NCBI RefSeq assembly: GCF_009728485.1
Contig: NZ_VVIQ01000004.1
Location: forward strand, 186,001 to 250,000
Source of the DNA: Prevotella vespertina
GTDB lineage: Bacteria; Bacteroidota; Bacteroidia; Bacteroidales; Bacteroidaceae
Length of the DNA stretch: 64,000 nt
Direction of reading: 5' to 3'
Within the stretch, counting starts at the first letter, position 1. Each line of letters begins with the position of its first letter. The notes beneath the pieces were generated by a model that saw only the letters and a list, made by a program, of their open reading frames with translations, did no database searches and was not told where the DNA came from. Positions 35,862 through 43,905 of the stretch are shown piece after piece. The translations under genes were made by a program, and so were the position numbers.

Positions 35862-36440
35862 TTACAAGTCGAATTTATAGCCCAGTGTGATCTGGAATAC
35901 ACTGTTCTTTACCTTGCTACCTTCGTACACCTTTGTTACACCCCAGTTGTAACGAGCATCCAACTGGAAGTTGTTATACTCATAAGAAACGCCTACTGGA
36001 ATAGAAAGGTCAAATGACTTTGCCTTGCCAGGAAGGGCTACATTGAGTGCACGTGCTGCATCAACAGAAGCAACATCACCGACTTTGAAACCTGGTTGAA
36101 CACCCAACTTCACAGCAAGACCCTTAACAACATACACATTAGCAGTTATTGGAATGTTGATGTAATCGAGCTTTTGTGTAACTGTAACAAGCGGTTGATT
36201 CACCTTAGCACCTTGCATAGAGTAGAGCAGACCAGCGCTAACTGAAACGATGTCAGTTGCTTGATACTCTCCTTCAGCACCTGCTACAAGACCGAGACGA
36301 GCGTCTGACTTGCTGTAATCAGTTAGGTTTGCAATGTTCAAACCAACCTTTGGCTGGATGTTAAAAGAACCTACTGCGTGTTGTGCGAATGTAGCTACTG
36401 ATGATAACATCAGGGCTGCTACTAACATAATCTTCTTCAT
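35862..36440 (-). CDS. Outer membrane beta-barrel protein (OmpX/porin family-like)
   Basis: 192 aa. Signal peptide MKKIMLVAALMLSSVATFAQ, then about eight amphipathic beta-strands (GLNIANLTDYSKSDARLGLV, VSVSAGLLYSMQG, YINIPITANVYVVKGLAVKL) ending with the aromatic-rich strand FQITLGYKFDL. This is the small barrel family with the porT-like fold common in Bacteroidota. The precise role is unknown. Strong promoter at 36566-36596 and a good terminator make it a likely abundant single-gene product. Confidence 0.85.
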   Translation of the reverse strand: MKKIMLVAALMLSSVATFAQHAVGSFNIQPKVGLNIANLTDYSKSDARLGLVAGAEGEYQATDIVSVSAGLLYSMQGAKVNQPLVTVTQKLDYINIPITANVYVVKGLAVKLGVQPGFKVGDVASVDAARALNVALPGKAKSFDLSIPVGVSYEYNNFQLDARYNWGVTKVYEGSKVKNSVFQITLGYKFDL

Positions 36441-36565
36441 AATCGAATGAATTTAATGTGAGTTTAATTGTTATCTATAATCTTTTTACTGTCTTGTTAA
36501 TTCTCTCCTTTGTAAGTCATAACCTATTCGTTCGTTTTAACAAACCTATTATCACTTGGCGTGGG

Positions 36566-36596
36566 CAAAGTTATGTTTTATAAAGAAAACGGCAAA
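36566..36596 (-). promoter_or_regulatory. Promoter of the outer-membrane barrel gene at 35862-36440
   Basis: Minus strand TTTG (36593-36596), 19 nt, TAACTTTG (36566-36573). The leader is about 120 nt. Confidence 0.75.
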
Positions 36597-36647
36597 TTAT
36601 TTCCAATTAATAAGTGTTAAAGAAGGTATTTGGATAACATTTATCAT

Positions 36648-36689
36648 AAAAAAAGGCGAGTATTGGAGATCAATCAACCAACTCTCACC
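36648..36689 (-). terminator. Intrinsic terminator of the D-lactate dehydrogenase-like gene
   Basis: Minus strand GGTGAGAGTTGG / CCAATACTCGCC (one mismatch, two G-T pairs) followed by T7. Confidence 0.75.
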
Positions 36690-36739
36690 TTATTATATAT
36701 ATAACATAAATGTTGCTGATAACATTTAGTTACATTGCT

Positions 36740-37741
36740 TTATGCGTTCTTTACCTCACAAGTTAAGTCTTTTCCTTCGGCAAACTCCTTCACACTATCG
36801 AGTGTAGAAACGGCTATGTTATGCAAAGCCTCAGCTGTGAAAAAGGCTTGATGAGAGGTTAGTACGACATTAGGAACCATCAACAAACGCGCCAAAACAT
36901 CGTCATCTATCATCTTATCACTCTTGTCTTCATAGAAGTACTCACGCTCTTCTTCATATACATCAAGGCCTGCTGAACCTACTTGCTTACTACGAAGTCC
37001 CTCGATAAGATCCTCTGTATTGATCAGTTTCCCACGGCCAGTATTGATGATCATAACGCCCTTCTTCATCTTAGCTATGCTATCCTGATTAATCAAGAAC
37101 TTCGTGTCTGGCGTCAATGGACAGTGCAGAGAGATAATGTCACTATTGGCATATAACTCGTCAAGACTTACCACCTTCACATCGTACTGCTTAGCAAATT
37201 CGTGGTCAGGATACAAGTCGTAAGCCATCACATTCATACCGAAACCATGCAAGATCTTGATGAGTTCCTTTGCAATTCGGCCCATTCCGATTACACCAGC
37301 GGTCTTTCCATACATGTCAAAGCCCAACAGTCCGTTCAGAGTAAAGTTACCATCTCGAGTGCGATTAACGGCACGGTAGATCTTACGATTTAGACTGAGC
37401 ATGAGTGAAACAGCGTACTCTGCCACTGCATGAGGTGAATAAGCTGGAACGCGTGTAACCCTTATTCGACCCTCAGCCGCTTTAAGGTCTACGTTGTTAA
37501 AGCCCGCACATCGCAATGCAATTAACTTGACTCCGTTGTTGATCAACTCGTCTATCACCTGTGCATCACACTCTGCATTCACAAAGATACAAACGACATC
37601 TGCACCCTTAGCGAGGGGCACTGTGCTAATACTCAGGCGTTCCTGATAGTAGCGAATATCGAAGTTATAATCCTTGTTAACTGCGTTGAACGACTCAATG
37701 TCATACGACTTTGCGTCGAAGAAAGCGATTCTTAATGCCAT
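36740..37741 (-). CDS. D-2-hydroxyacid dehydrogenase, D-lactate dehydrogenase type
   Basis: 333 aa, the length of NAD-dependent D-LDH (LdhA). Substrate motif LRCAGFNNVDL (77-86), dinucleotide-binding GVIGMGRIAKEL (149-160), SLHCPLTPDT, catalytic Arg236 in INTGRGKLI, the GLDVYEEE acidic catalytic region (258-265) and catalytic His297 in LTSHQAFFT. It reduces pyruvate to D-lactate to recycle NADH during fermentation. Monocistronic, promoter at 37882 with a leader of about 135 nt. Confidence 0.93.
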   Translation of the reverse strand: MALRIAFFDAKSYDIESFNAVNKDYNFDIRYYQERLSISTVPLAKGADVVCIFVNAECDAQVIDELINNGVKLIALRCAGFNNVDLKAAEGRIRVTRVPAYSPHAVAEYAVSLMLSLNRKIYRAVNRTRDGNFTLNGLLGFDMYGKTAGVIGMGRIAKELIKILHGFGMNVMAYDLYPDHEFAKQYDVKVVSLDELYANSDIISLHCPLTPDTKFLINQDSIAKMKKGVMIINTGRGKLINTEDLIEGLRSKQVGSAGLDVYEEEREYFYEDKSDKMIDDDVLARLLMVPNVVLTSHQAFFTAEALHNIAVSTLDSVKEFAEGKDLTCEVKNA

Positions 37742-37881
37742 GTATCCTAAATATTTAAATTGTTATGAGTGTTTAAATAAATCCTTAAGACCATTGTCTT
37801 AGGGAGTTCTTATCAATTCTTTCAATGTCTCAGGTAGGTTTTATCCCTTTTAGTTACCTTGTCTTTCCTTTTAAGACAGTG

Positions 37882-37913
37882 CAAAGTTACGCATAAATTG
37901 TAATATTTGCAAG
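37882..37913 (-). promoter_or_regulatory. Promoter of the D-lactate dehydrogenase-like gene
   Basis: Minus strand CTTG (37910-37913), 20 nt, TAACTTTG (37882-37889). Confidence 0.65.
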
Positions 37914-38049
37914 TATCAAACTATAATTCATTTAATTAATAGATATGGGTCAAGTGACCCGCTGGTTGGCGTCCTTTCTTTTGCCAATAACGCTAACATC
38001 TCTCCCACTCCACGCCGTCACAGGAAGGACATGAGCCTCTCCTCCATTT

Positions 38050-38170
38050 GAAGGGGGCGTTTCCTTGCATACAGAAGAGCCTTTCCTTATACCAAAGAAA
38101 CGCCCCCTTCATCTGCAAATAGTAGTTTTCACTCCCCTCTCCATTCGGAGAGGGGCTGGGGGTGAGGCTT
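38050..38170 (-). repeat. Composite repeat, copy G (three modules, 66 nt in all, plus GC hairpin)
   Basis: Modules at 38050-38072, 38073-38093 and 38094-38115 (23, 21 and 22 nt), then TGCAAATAGTAG and the palindrome CCCCTCTCC-ATTC-GGAGAGGGG. The order is the inverse of copies A, F and L, so the composite has an orientation. It lies between two minus-strand genes. No gene is present in 37742-38262. Confidence 0.85.
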
Positions 38171-38262
38171 CTTCTTCCTACACATAGGGTACAAAGCTGT
38201 GGGAAAAGAGCACCTCAACTGCCTATTGACAACGGCTCAAGTACAAGGGTAGATATAAATAA

Positions 38263-38306
38263 GAAGGTGTGTCAAATATGCTGTTGAAGCATCTGACACA
38301 CCCTTC
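38263..38306 (-). terminator. Terminator hairpin of the DUF417 gene
   Basis: GAAGGTGTGTCA / TGACACACCCTTC (one bulged G) with an inner ATGCT / AGCAT stem, about 40 bp after the stop codon. Confidence 0.75.
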
Positions 38307-38347
38307 ATTGCTATTTAATTACTCTAGTAAAAATGTGTTGTATATGA

Positions 38348-38929
38348 TTACTTACGTTTCAAAATACGCCGTGCACAATCGGACAAGACTACTATCGCTG
38401 ATGCCAATATACAGACATCCTTGATAACTAATCGCCCTGCTCCGGTTAATAACGGGAACCCGTGTTCGCCACTACCAAGGTCGGGAACCCATGCTTCGGG
38501 TGTAGTGACAAGGAAGGACAAAGTGCCTAAGGTCATTAAGATGACAAGCCCCGTACCAACGAAACCTACCTTTGGGAACCATATACCTAATAGTGTCAAT
38601 ACACCGAAAGTCATAATCGCAATGCCTAGACCATGTGAGAAGGTGTAAGTGTTGTTGGCCTCATGCCACTCGTGTTTAACCTTATCGAACTCACCTTCCT
38701 TTAGCTTGTAATCCTTGTATTCAGGCGCATTCTTCGTGTAAAAGAAGCTCATAAACGGACTGTTAGCAACGAATGGTACAATGCCTTCTGCCTCATAGTT
38801 CCAGAACTTCAAGCCCCCAATCCAAACGAAGATAATAAATATTGCAATACGTATAAAGTTGATACCCACGCCCTTAATTGAGGCCGCAATCTCAAGTACT
38901 GTATGCACCAGTGCTGTGATCTTATTCAT
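38348..38929 (-). CDS. DUF417 (YkgB/RclC-like) membrane protein
   Basis: 193 aa with four membrane helices. The motifs FIFVWIGGLKFWNYEAEGI and VANSPFMSFFY, then FSHGLGIAIMTFGVLTLLG and SFLVTTPEAWVP, are those of the DUF417 family, whose E. coli member RclC is part of the reactive chlorine response. An insertion of about 35 hydrophilic residues (EYKDYKLKEGEFDKVKHEW) lies between helices 1 and 2. The molecular function of the family is not established. Own promoter and terminator. Confidence 0.88.
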   Translation of the reverse strand: MNKITALVHTVLEIAASIKGVGINFIRIAIFIIFVWIGGLKFWNYEAEGIVPFVANSPFMSFFYTKNAPEYKDYKLKEGEFDKVKHEWHEANNTYTFSHGLGIAIMTFGVLTLLGIWFPKVGFVGTGLVILMTLGTLSFLVTTPEAWVPDLGSGEHGFPLLTGAGRLVIKDVCILASAIVVLSDCARRILKRK

Positions 38930-38976
38930 AGATTCTTATCCTTTTAATTAATTGATTAATATTCTTTTAACGCCTA

Positions 38977-38984
38977 CAAAGGTA
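38977..38984 (-). promoter_or_regulatory. -7 element of the DUF417 gene
   Basis: Minus strand TACCTTTG, leader about 45 nt. The upstream element is not at the standard distance. Confidence 0.5.
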
Positions 38985-39026
38985 TATACTTTTGCTTAAT
39001 TAAAAGGCAAAAAGTTGTATTTATTA

Positions 39027-39106
39027 CAAAAAATACCCACTTCATGGTATATTATCAGGCACTAAAAGGGGGCTAACGAACCATGAAGTGGAAAAGAAGT
39101 GGGTAT
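39027..39106 (-). terminator. Terminator with two mutually exclusive stems after the DUF4230 pair
   Basis: The arm 39033-39048 can pair with 39080-39091 (12 bp perfect, CCACTTCATGGT) or with 39096-39106 (11 bp perfect, ATACCCACTTC). The two stems share 39037-39043, so only one can form fully. On the minus strand the arm is followed by T6. Confidence 0.7.
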
Positions 39107-39120
39107 CGGGACATTACTTC

Positions 39121-39828
39121 CTATCCCTCTTTTTGCATTAAACTCTTCGGACTTTGTGGAGCTGACAGCGTCACTTTCACATTCTTATAACCCATTGCTT
39201 TCAGGAATTGGGTGAACTGTCTCCGTGCGTTCTCTTCGGCTATCTTGATGTTAGCAGGCGTCAAACAGCGTGCAATCATCTTGTTATATGCACGGCGATA
39301 AAGGGCTTCGCGGTCAGCTGATGACCAATCTCCTTTCTCGAAGAACGAGCGTGTGTGCGCCTCATCAATGAAGTTCCTATCCAAGAGTTCGATAGGTGGT
39401 AACTTGGCAACTACGATACTGTCATCCTCAACTTGCAGCCATTGCGGTTCTGCATGGTGCAGGTCTATCCCCATGCGAATCGTTCCGTAATAGATTCTCA
39501 CTAGTTCGTCGTCAGAAAAGAAACCATGGTTAATCGTGTCAATCAGCTCCTCATCATTGATAGCAAGGAACTCCCACTGCCCGATGTCTTGTATCTCTTG
39601 TATGCGAGTAGGCGTGATGTCTATCTTATTGTCAGTGCTTATCCCTATCTCATTGGACCCATTCAACCATGAGAAAGCACCGATGAGGATCACAATGAGT
39701 ACTATGGGGAGTAACAAACAGCCCATTGCTTTCCAGCTTTTAGGTAGGAATCCAGCGATAGTCTGCCCTTTCGTTTCGTTCTGATGAACCTTCTGTAACT
39801 TGTTCGTAGGCGTTTTCTCTTCCATCAT
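39121..39828 (-). CDS. DUF4230-type membrane-anchored protein (second of a pair)
   Basis: 235 aa. One membrane helix (CLLLPIVLIVILIGAFSWL, about 36-54) is followed by a soluble domain with LQEIQDIGQWEFLAI-like beginnings, DSIVVAKLPPIELLDRNF, and a helical end AEENARRQFTQFLKAMGYKNVKV. The pattern of a sheet-like substrate region followed by long helices matches DUF4230 proteins. The start ATG directly abuts the stop of the preceding paralog, indicating coupled expression. Function unknown. Confidence 0.75.
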   Translation of the reverse strand: MMEEKTPTNKLQKVHQNETKGQTIAGFLPKSWKAMGCLLLPIVLIVILIGAFSWLNGSNEIGISTDNKIDITPTRIQEIQDIGQWEFLAINDEELIDTINHGFFSDDELVRIYYGTIRMGIDLHHAEPQWLQVEDDSIVVAKLPPIELLDRNFIDEAHTRSFFEKGDWSSADREALYRRAYNKMIARCLTPANIKIAEENARRQFTQFLKAMGYKNVKVTLSAPQSPKSLMQKEG

Positions 39829-40497
39829 TTAGCCCTCCTTGCTTGTTTCAATAAAGTTACGTATATCATTGATGGTAAACTTCTTGCGGAAAGAAATCGT
39901 CACATCAGCATCCTTATAACCAAGTTGTGTGAAGATAGGAACCAACTGGCGCGCTGCACTCTTGCGTGCTTCTTCTATGATCCCCATCTGTGGTATGGCA
40001 TTAAGAATCTGTTTCCTCCCTTGCTCCTCATAGTTAGTTAGCTCGGCATCAGTGAAGTTTTGCCGTGTTAAAGCTACGTATTTCTTTACCTCCTGGTGGT
40101 CTATTTTTGTCGAGGTAAGCACAATCTTAGGGTCAGGAAGGGTGATAATGAGTTGTTTCCCACTGCGTTGAATGTTCTTCGCATCGAACGATGAGAGGTC
40201 GATATACGCCTTTATCGTTGCCGTCATAGGGATTGCTATGCGCCTTTCACCCAACGGAAGGTTCACACTGAAGTCTTTCTTCATAAACGAACCAGACACT
40301 TTCATCTGGTCATCGTGCGTGATGATCTTATGAATATGGTATTCCGTCGTATAGAGACGGGAACACTCTTGCACCTGCGTGACCAACATTGGAATCGTAT
40401 CGAGCGCCTTATTGGTTGCGTCGGCATCGGTGTTCTTGTTCTTACAAGCCCCTAGGGTGATAGCCAGTAAGACGATTATAGGGATTATTCTCTTCAT
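39829..40497 (-). CDS. DUF4230-type lipoprotein (first of a pair)
   Basis: 222 aa from the ATG at 40497; the frame extends 21 codons upstream but the shorter start gives signal MKRIIPIIVLLAITLGAC with a lipobox. The domain is paralogous to the next gene: LYTTEYHIHKIITHDD, LIITLPDPKIVLTSTKIDHQ, and the ending ARKSAARQLVPIFTQLGYKDA aligns with the other protein's ARRQFTQFLKAMGYKNV. One is a lipoprotein and the other is membrane-anchored, so they may sit together in the envelope. Function unknown. Confidence 0.75.
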   Translation of the reverse strand: MKRIIPIIVLLAITLGACKNKNTDADATNKALDTIPMLVTQVQECSRLYTTEYHIHKIITHDDQMKVSGSFMKKDFSVNLPLGERRIAIPMTATIKAYIDLSSFDAKNIQRSGKQLIITLPDPKIVLTSTKIDHQEVKKYVALTRQNFTDAELTNYEEQGRKQILNAIPQMGIIEEARKSAARQLVPIFTQLGYKDADVTISFRKKFTINDIRNFIETSKEG

Positions 40498-40518
40498 CTT
40501 CTTAGTTGTTAAACGGCA

Positions 40519-40526
40519 CAAAGATA
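40519..40526 (-). promoter_or_regulatory. -7 element of the DUF4230 pair
   Basis: Minus strand TATCTTTG, about 22 nt upstream of the start codon, giving a short leader. Confidence 0.5.
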
Positions 40527-40585
40527 CAAAAAAAGTGTTATATCTTCCAATGCAAAACATAATTCATACATCATCGTTAGAGCCT

Positions 40586-42271
40586 CTATCGCTTTATAAC
40601 AAACGCACCAATGCTATACTCCTTATGCTTCTTTGTGCGTCCCGTAAGCTGGTAGATGCCAGGAGAAAGGCTTGAGATATTGAGAGCGGATTGCCTATTT
40701 GTTACGTTTGTGATGGTGTGAAGACTCGTTCCCTGCATACTTTTGATGTCATACTCCACGATGTCTGCCTCCTTCACCATCGCTGGTAAGGCTAATGATT
40801 GTCCGTCATTAGCAAGCAAAGCGGTTGTTTTCTTACTTGAAAGTGGAGCCAGTTCTTGCAGAGCGGGACTCTCGTTTCCATATCTGTCCATCGCTGTCAC
40901 GGCAAAGTAAAGACCCTCGTTTACGGATGACAAGTGCAACTGTGTACCTGCATAACGGGCGTATAAAAGGTTACGTGCATTGCTTATGTCGACAGGATAA
41001 GACCTACTGGCATATATATTATAATAAGGTGCATTGCCCTTCCAACGCATTGTCATCCCTCGGTCGGAAGCATATTCTACGAGTGGCGACATCGACTCTG
41101 TCGTTGGAATCGAGACGGCTCGTCCCCCCTTCGTGACGGGTGGCAAGGCAAGAGAAGAGTTGAATCTACATTCAAAATCATAGATTCCTTGTTGGTTAGA
41201 AGTGAGGAAGTAAGAACGGAAATGAGCGTGTCCCATACCCAAGGAACGACTGACGTACATCTGACGAGTCATGTCCGACAATCGCCAGTTGCCCTGTCGT
41301 GGGTCGAGGAAGTACGTTCCCAAGCCCGTAACAACGTCCCTGCTATATCGGTTCTCCACCCAGTCTGCGATGAAAGGATAGTAGTTCTCGCCACGGAAAT
41401 ACTGCATAGGATAGAGTTGATCCATTAGACCTTCTCGTAGCCACTCTTGCGCTTCTTGTGCCACACGATCGCGTGCATTGAAGTTCTTTGAGCTGTATCT
41501 ACTCAAGTCAGAGTACTTTCCGATGGGCGAACATGACATCTTCACCCATGGCTTGATAGCCTTCACTTCATCGTGAATAGCCCGCACAATCGCTGTTATA
41601 TGCGCCCTTCTCGCCTCGGGGGTATCGCCATTTCGATACGAAGGGAGCGGCCATCCATCAGGATAACGTATGTAATCGAGGTTGATACCATCAATGTCAT
41701 ACTTCCTCGTAATCTCTCCGCAGATGCGAGCAAGGTATCCCGGCACGGCTGGGTCGGCTGGGTCTAGATACGAACCAGTGGCATAGCTCCGCACACGGAA
41801 GCCCCTTTTCATAATGGTCCGACAGCCTAGAGTAGTCTTCATACCCACTGGAATGGTGGCAATCCACGCATGAATCTCCATACCACGACGGTGACATTCA
41901 TCAATGGCAAAGGCTAATGGGTCATAACCGAAGCCCGGCGCACGCCCTTCCACACCAGTGATACAATGGTCCCAAGGCTCTATCTCGGATGGATAAATGG
42001 TCGCTGCACGCACACGCGCTTGCAGTAATACGGTATTGATATGCGCCTTTTGATAGCTATCGAGTATGTCTCTCAGCTCTTGCTTTTGCTTTTCTATATT
42101 CTCTTTCGACGTTGCGTAAGTCTTAGGCCAGTCCAAATTGGATAGTGTAGTGAGCCATACTGCACGAGTCTCACGCTTTGGTTGCGGTAGAGTGAGATAA
42201 TCTGCAATATTCGTCTGAGCCTGCGCTTGCAACGTTAAAAAGCCTAATATAATAAGGTGAAAAAGTCTCAT
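40586..42271 (-). CDS. Secreted family-10 glycosylhydrolase-like (GHL10) protein with likely T9SS C-terminal domain
   Basis: 561 aa with signal peptide (ending LQAQAQ). The GHL10 barrel covers about 30-370: PKRETRAVWLTTLSNLDWP, NTVLLQARVRAATIYPSEIE, PLAFAIDECHRRGMEIHAWI, YDIDGINLDYIRYPDGW and VKMSCSPIGKY, with the catalytic-type acidic residues in the last strands. A linker domain follows, then the C-terminal segment ISSLSPGIYQLTG and YSIGAFVIKR, which resembles a T9SS type A sorting domain. The likely role is cleavage of a peptidoglycan or other glycan at the surface; the substrate is unknown. Confidence 0.85.
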   Translation of the reverse strand: MRLFHLIILGFLTLQAQAQTNIADYLTLPQPKRETRAVWLTTLSNLDWPKTYATSKENIEKQKQELRDILDSYQKAHINTVLLQARVRAATIYPSEIEPWDHCITGVEGRAPGFGYDPLAFAIDECHRRGMEIHAWIATIPVGMKTTLGCRTIMKRGFRVRSYATGSYLDPADPAVPGYLARICGEITRKYDIDGINLDYIRYPDGWPLPSYRNGDTPEARRAHITAIVRAIHDEVKAIKPWVKMSCSPIGKYSDLSRYSSKNFNARDRVAQEAQEWLREGLMDQLYPMQYFRGENYYPFIADWVENRYSRDVVTGLGTYFLDPRQGNWRLSDMTRQMYVSRSLGMGHAHFRSYFLTSNQQGIYDFECRFNSSLALPPVTKGGRAVSIPTTESMSPLVEYASDRGMTMRWKGNAPYYNIYASRSYPVDISNARNLLYARYAGTQLHLSSVNEGLYFAVTAMDRYGNESPALQELAPLSSKKTTALLANDGQSLALPAMVKEADIVEYDIKSMQGTSLHTITNVTNRQSALNISSLSPGIYQLTGRTKKHKEYSIGAFVIKR

Positions 42272-42295
42272 AAATGATGAATTAAGAATGTTATA

Positions 42296-42345
42296 ATGCC
42301 TCCCCCAACCCCTCCGAAAGGAGGGGAGAGCCTAACGGGAGATAG
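42296..42345 (-). repeat. GC-rich hairpin repeat, copy H1
   Basis: CCTCCCCCAACCCCTCCGAAAGGAGGGGAG-type palindrome (arms CCCCTCC/GGAGGGG) followed by GAGCCTAACGGGAG, the reverse of the GCTCCCGTTAGG phrase at 7147. It precedes array H. Confidence 0.75.
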
Positions 42346-42368
42346 CTTGGAGAGAGTTACCTTCATCC

Positions 42369-42456
42369 AAAGAGGGCGTTCCTTCGCATTAAAGGGGGCG
42401 TCTCTTCACATCGAAGAGAGGCTTTCTTTAGATGAAAGAAACGCCCTCTTCATTTG
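42369..42456 (+). repeat. 22-nt module array, copy H (4 exact modules)
   Basis: Modules at 42369, 42391, 42413 and 42435, each exactly 22 nt. It lies downstream (on the minus strand) of the predicted promoter at 42622-42653, so it is transcribed as part of the leader of the GHL10 gene. Confidence 0.88.
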
Positions 42457-42540
42457 CTCCCCCGCTATTCCAGCTAACGAGCTACTGCCTCGTAACACCC
42501 CGACCGATGTTCTCCTCTTATGCAAATAGTACTATCTACG

Positions 42541-42600
42541 CCCCTCTCCATTCGGAGAGGGGATGGGGGTGAGGCTGTAGATAGGACGGGGGTGAGGCTG
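42541..42600 (-). repeat. GC-rich hairpin repeat, copy H2
   Basis: Palindrome CCCCTCTCC-ATTC-GGAGAGGGG, then GGTGAGGCTGTAGATAG and a second GGGGGTGAGGCTG. Same module and orientation as in copy G. Confidence 0.8.
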
Positions 42601-42621
42601 TTTCTTTCTCTAAATAAAGCA

Positions 42622-42653
42622 CAAAGATACAGCAAAGATTTCTTTAATCCAAA
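42622..42653 (-). promoter_or_regulatory. Promoter of the GHL10 gene
   Basis: Minus strand TTTG (42650-42653), 20 nt, TATCTTTG (42622-42629), a full consensus match. It predicts a leader of about 345 nt containing array H and two hairpin repeats. Confidence 0.7.
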
Positions 42654-42662
42654 TATTATCCT

Positions 42663-42670
42663 TACCTTTG
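42663..42670 (+). promoter_or_regulatory. -7 element of the barrel-recR operon
   Basis: TACCTTTG, 71 bp before the start codon. It is nearly back to back with the GHL10 promoter, so the two may interfere. Confidence 0.55.
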
Positions 42671-42740
42671 TCTTGATTTGCTAACGTATAGCTTACATGC
42701 AATCAATCAATCATTAATATTCATTTTAAGTAGTATCAAT

Positions 42741-43235
42741 ATGATAAGAAAGTGTTTTCTACTTGCTGCGGCAATGATAGTTAGCCTCTGTGCATCGGCT
42801 CAATTCCAAGAAGGAAAGGGCTATGTGGGTGCGTCACTGACTGGGCTTGACTTGCATTATAATAGTCATGACGGTTTAAACATGGGTGTTCAAGCTAAGG
42901 CGGGATACTTCCCTTGGGACAACGTAATGGTATTGGCTTCCGTTGATGCAGTACATAATGGTTCTAAGACAGTGGCTGATCACATCAGTGTGGGTGCTGG
43001 TGGACGTTATTACATCACGCAGAATGGATTGTACCTCGGTGCTGGTGTGAAGTTTCTACACGCCAATCACCGATATAACGACATAATGCCGGGCATGGAA
43101 GTGGGGTATGCCTTCTTCATTAACCGGTCGGTAACCATCGAGCCAGCTATCTATTACGACCAGTCGATTAAGAGCTCTAATTACTCTACAGTAGGGCTTA
43201 AGGTGGGTATTGGTGTCTATCTCTTCGATGATTAA
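42741..43235 (+). CDS. Small outer membrane beta-barrel protein
   Basis: 164 aa from the ATG at 42741; the open frame starts 21 codons earlier but the signal peptide MIRKCFLLAAAMIVSLCASAQ fixes the start. Eight amphipathic strands can be read (GKGYVGASLTGLDLHYN, VMVLASVDAVHNG, YYITQNGLYLGAGVKFL, VGLKVGIGVYLF), and it ends with an aromatic strand. OmpX/OmpW-like barrel of unknown role. recR follows after 28 bp, so they are probably cotranscribed. Confidence 0.82.
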   Translation: MIRKCFLLAAAMIVSLCASAQFQEGKGYVGASLTGLDLHYNSHDGLNMGVQAKAGYFPWDNVMVLASVDAVHNGSKTVADHISVGAGGRYYITQNGLYLGAGVKFLHANHRYNDIMPGMEVGYAFFINRSVTIEPAIYYDQSIKSSNYSTVGLKVGIGVYLFDD

Positions 43236-43263
43236 GGCACAACGATAACAACACAAAACACGA

Positions 43264-43872
43264 ATGCAACAATATTCATCACAGCTCTTGGAACGTGCTG
43301 TTGAGAGCTTTTCGCAGTTGCCGGGAGTAGGACGTAAAACCGCCCTACGCCTTGTTTTGCACCTACTTCGCCAACCCCTAGAGGACGTGGACAGCTTTAC
43401 TGATGCGGTAACACGTGTTAGGCATGATGTAAAATATTGTAAGGTGTGCCACAACATATCAGATACTGACATCTGTTCTATCTGTTCTGACCCTCGAAGA
43501 GACGGCTCCGTCGTATGCGTAGTGGAGAATATTCAAGACGTAATGGCTATTGAGAACACACAACAATACCATGGTCTTTACCACGTTCTAGGCGGTATCA
43601 TCTCTCCAATGGATGGTATCGGACCTCACGATCTATCGATTGATTCATTGGTGGAACGCGTAGATACGGGCGAAGTAAAGGAGGTGATCCTTGCCTTGGC
43701 AAGCACGATGGAGGGCGACACAACCAACTTCTATATCTCACGGAAGCTCAAGGACAAGGATGTGAAGCTGTCGATTATAGCCCGCGGAATATCTGTTGGC
43801 GACGAACTAGAGTACACCGATGAGGTCACTCTGGGACGAAGTATCCTCAACAGAACGCCTTTCCAATCTTAA
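43264..43872 (+). CDS. recR: Recombination mediator RecR
   Basis: 202 aa, family length about 200. Helix-hairpin-helix [15 protein letters not shown] (16-30), a C4 zinc finger with Cys59, Cys62, Cys71 and Cys74, then the Toprim domain ([16 protein letters not shown]) and [16 protein letters not shown]. RecR with RecF and RecO loads RecA onto gapped DNA. It is second in an apparent five-gene run with envelope-related genes. Confidence 0.98.
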   Translation: MQQYSSQLLERAVESFSQLPGVGRKTALRLVLHLLRQPLEDVDSFTDAVTRVRHDVKYCKVCHNISDTDICSICSDPRRDGSVVCVVENIQDVMAIENTQQYHGLYHVLGGIISPMDGIGPHDLSIDSLVERVDTGEVKEVILALASTMEGDTTNFYISRKLKDKDVKLSIIARGISVGDELEYTDEVTLGRSILNRTPFQS

Positions 43873-43905
43873 TATCATCGCTCTCAAGAGCCTTACTAAT
43901 TAACA

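Noticed and set aside
37946..37960. Short palindrome GGGTCAAGTGACCC
   Set aside because: A single 14-nt site with no second copy or promoter overlap; could be a chance palindrome or an operator, not supportable.
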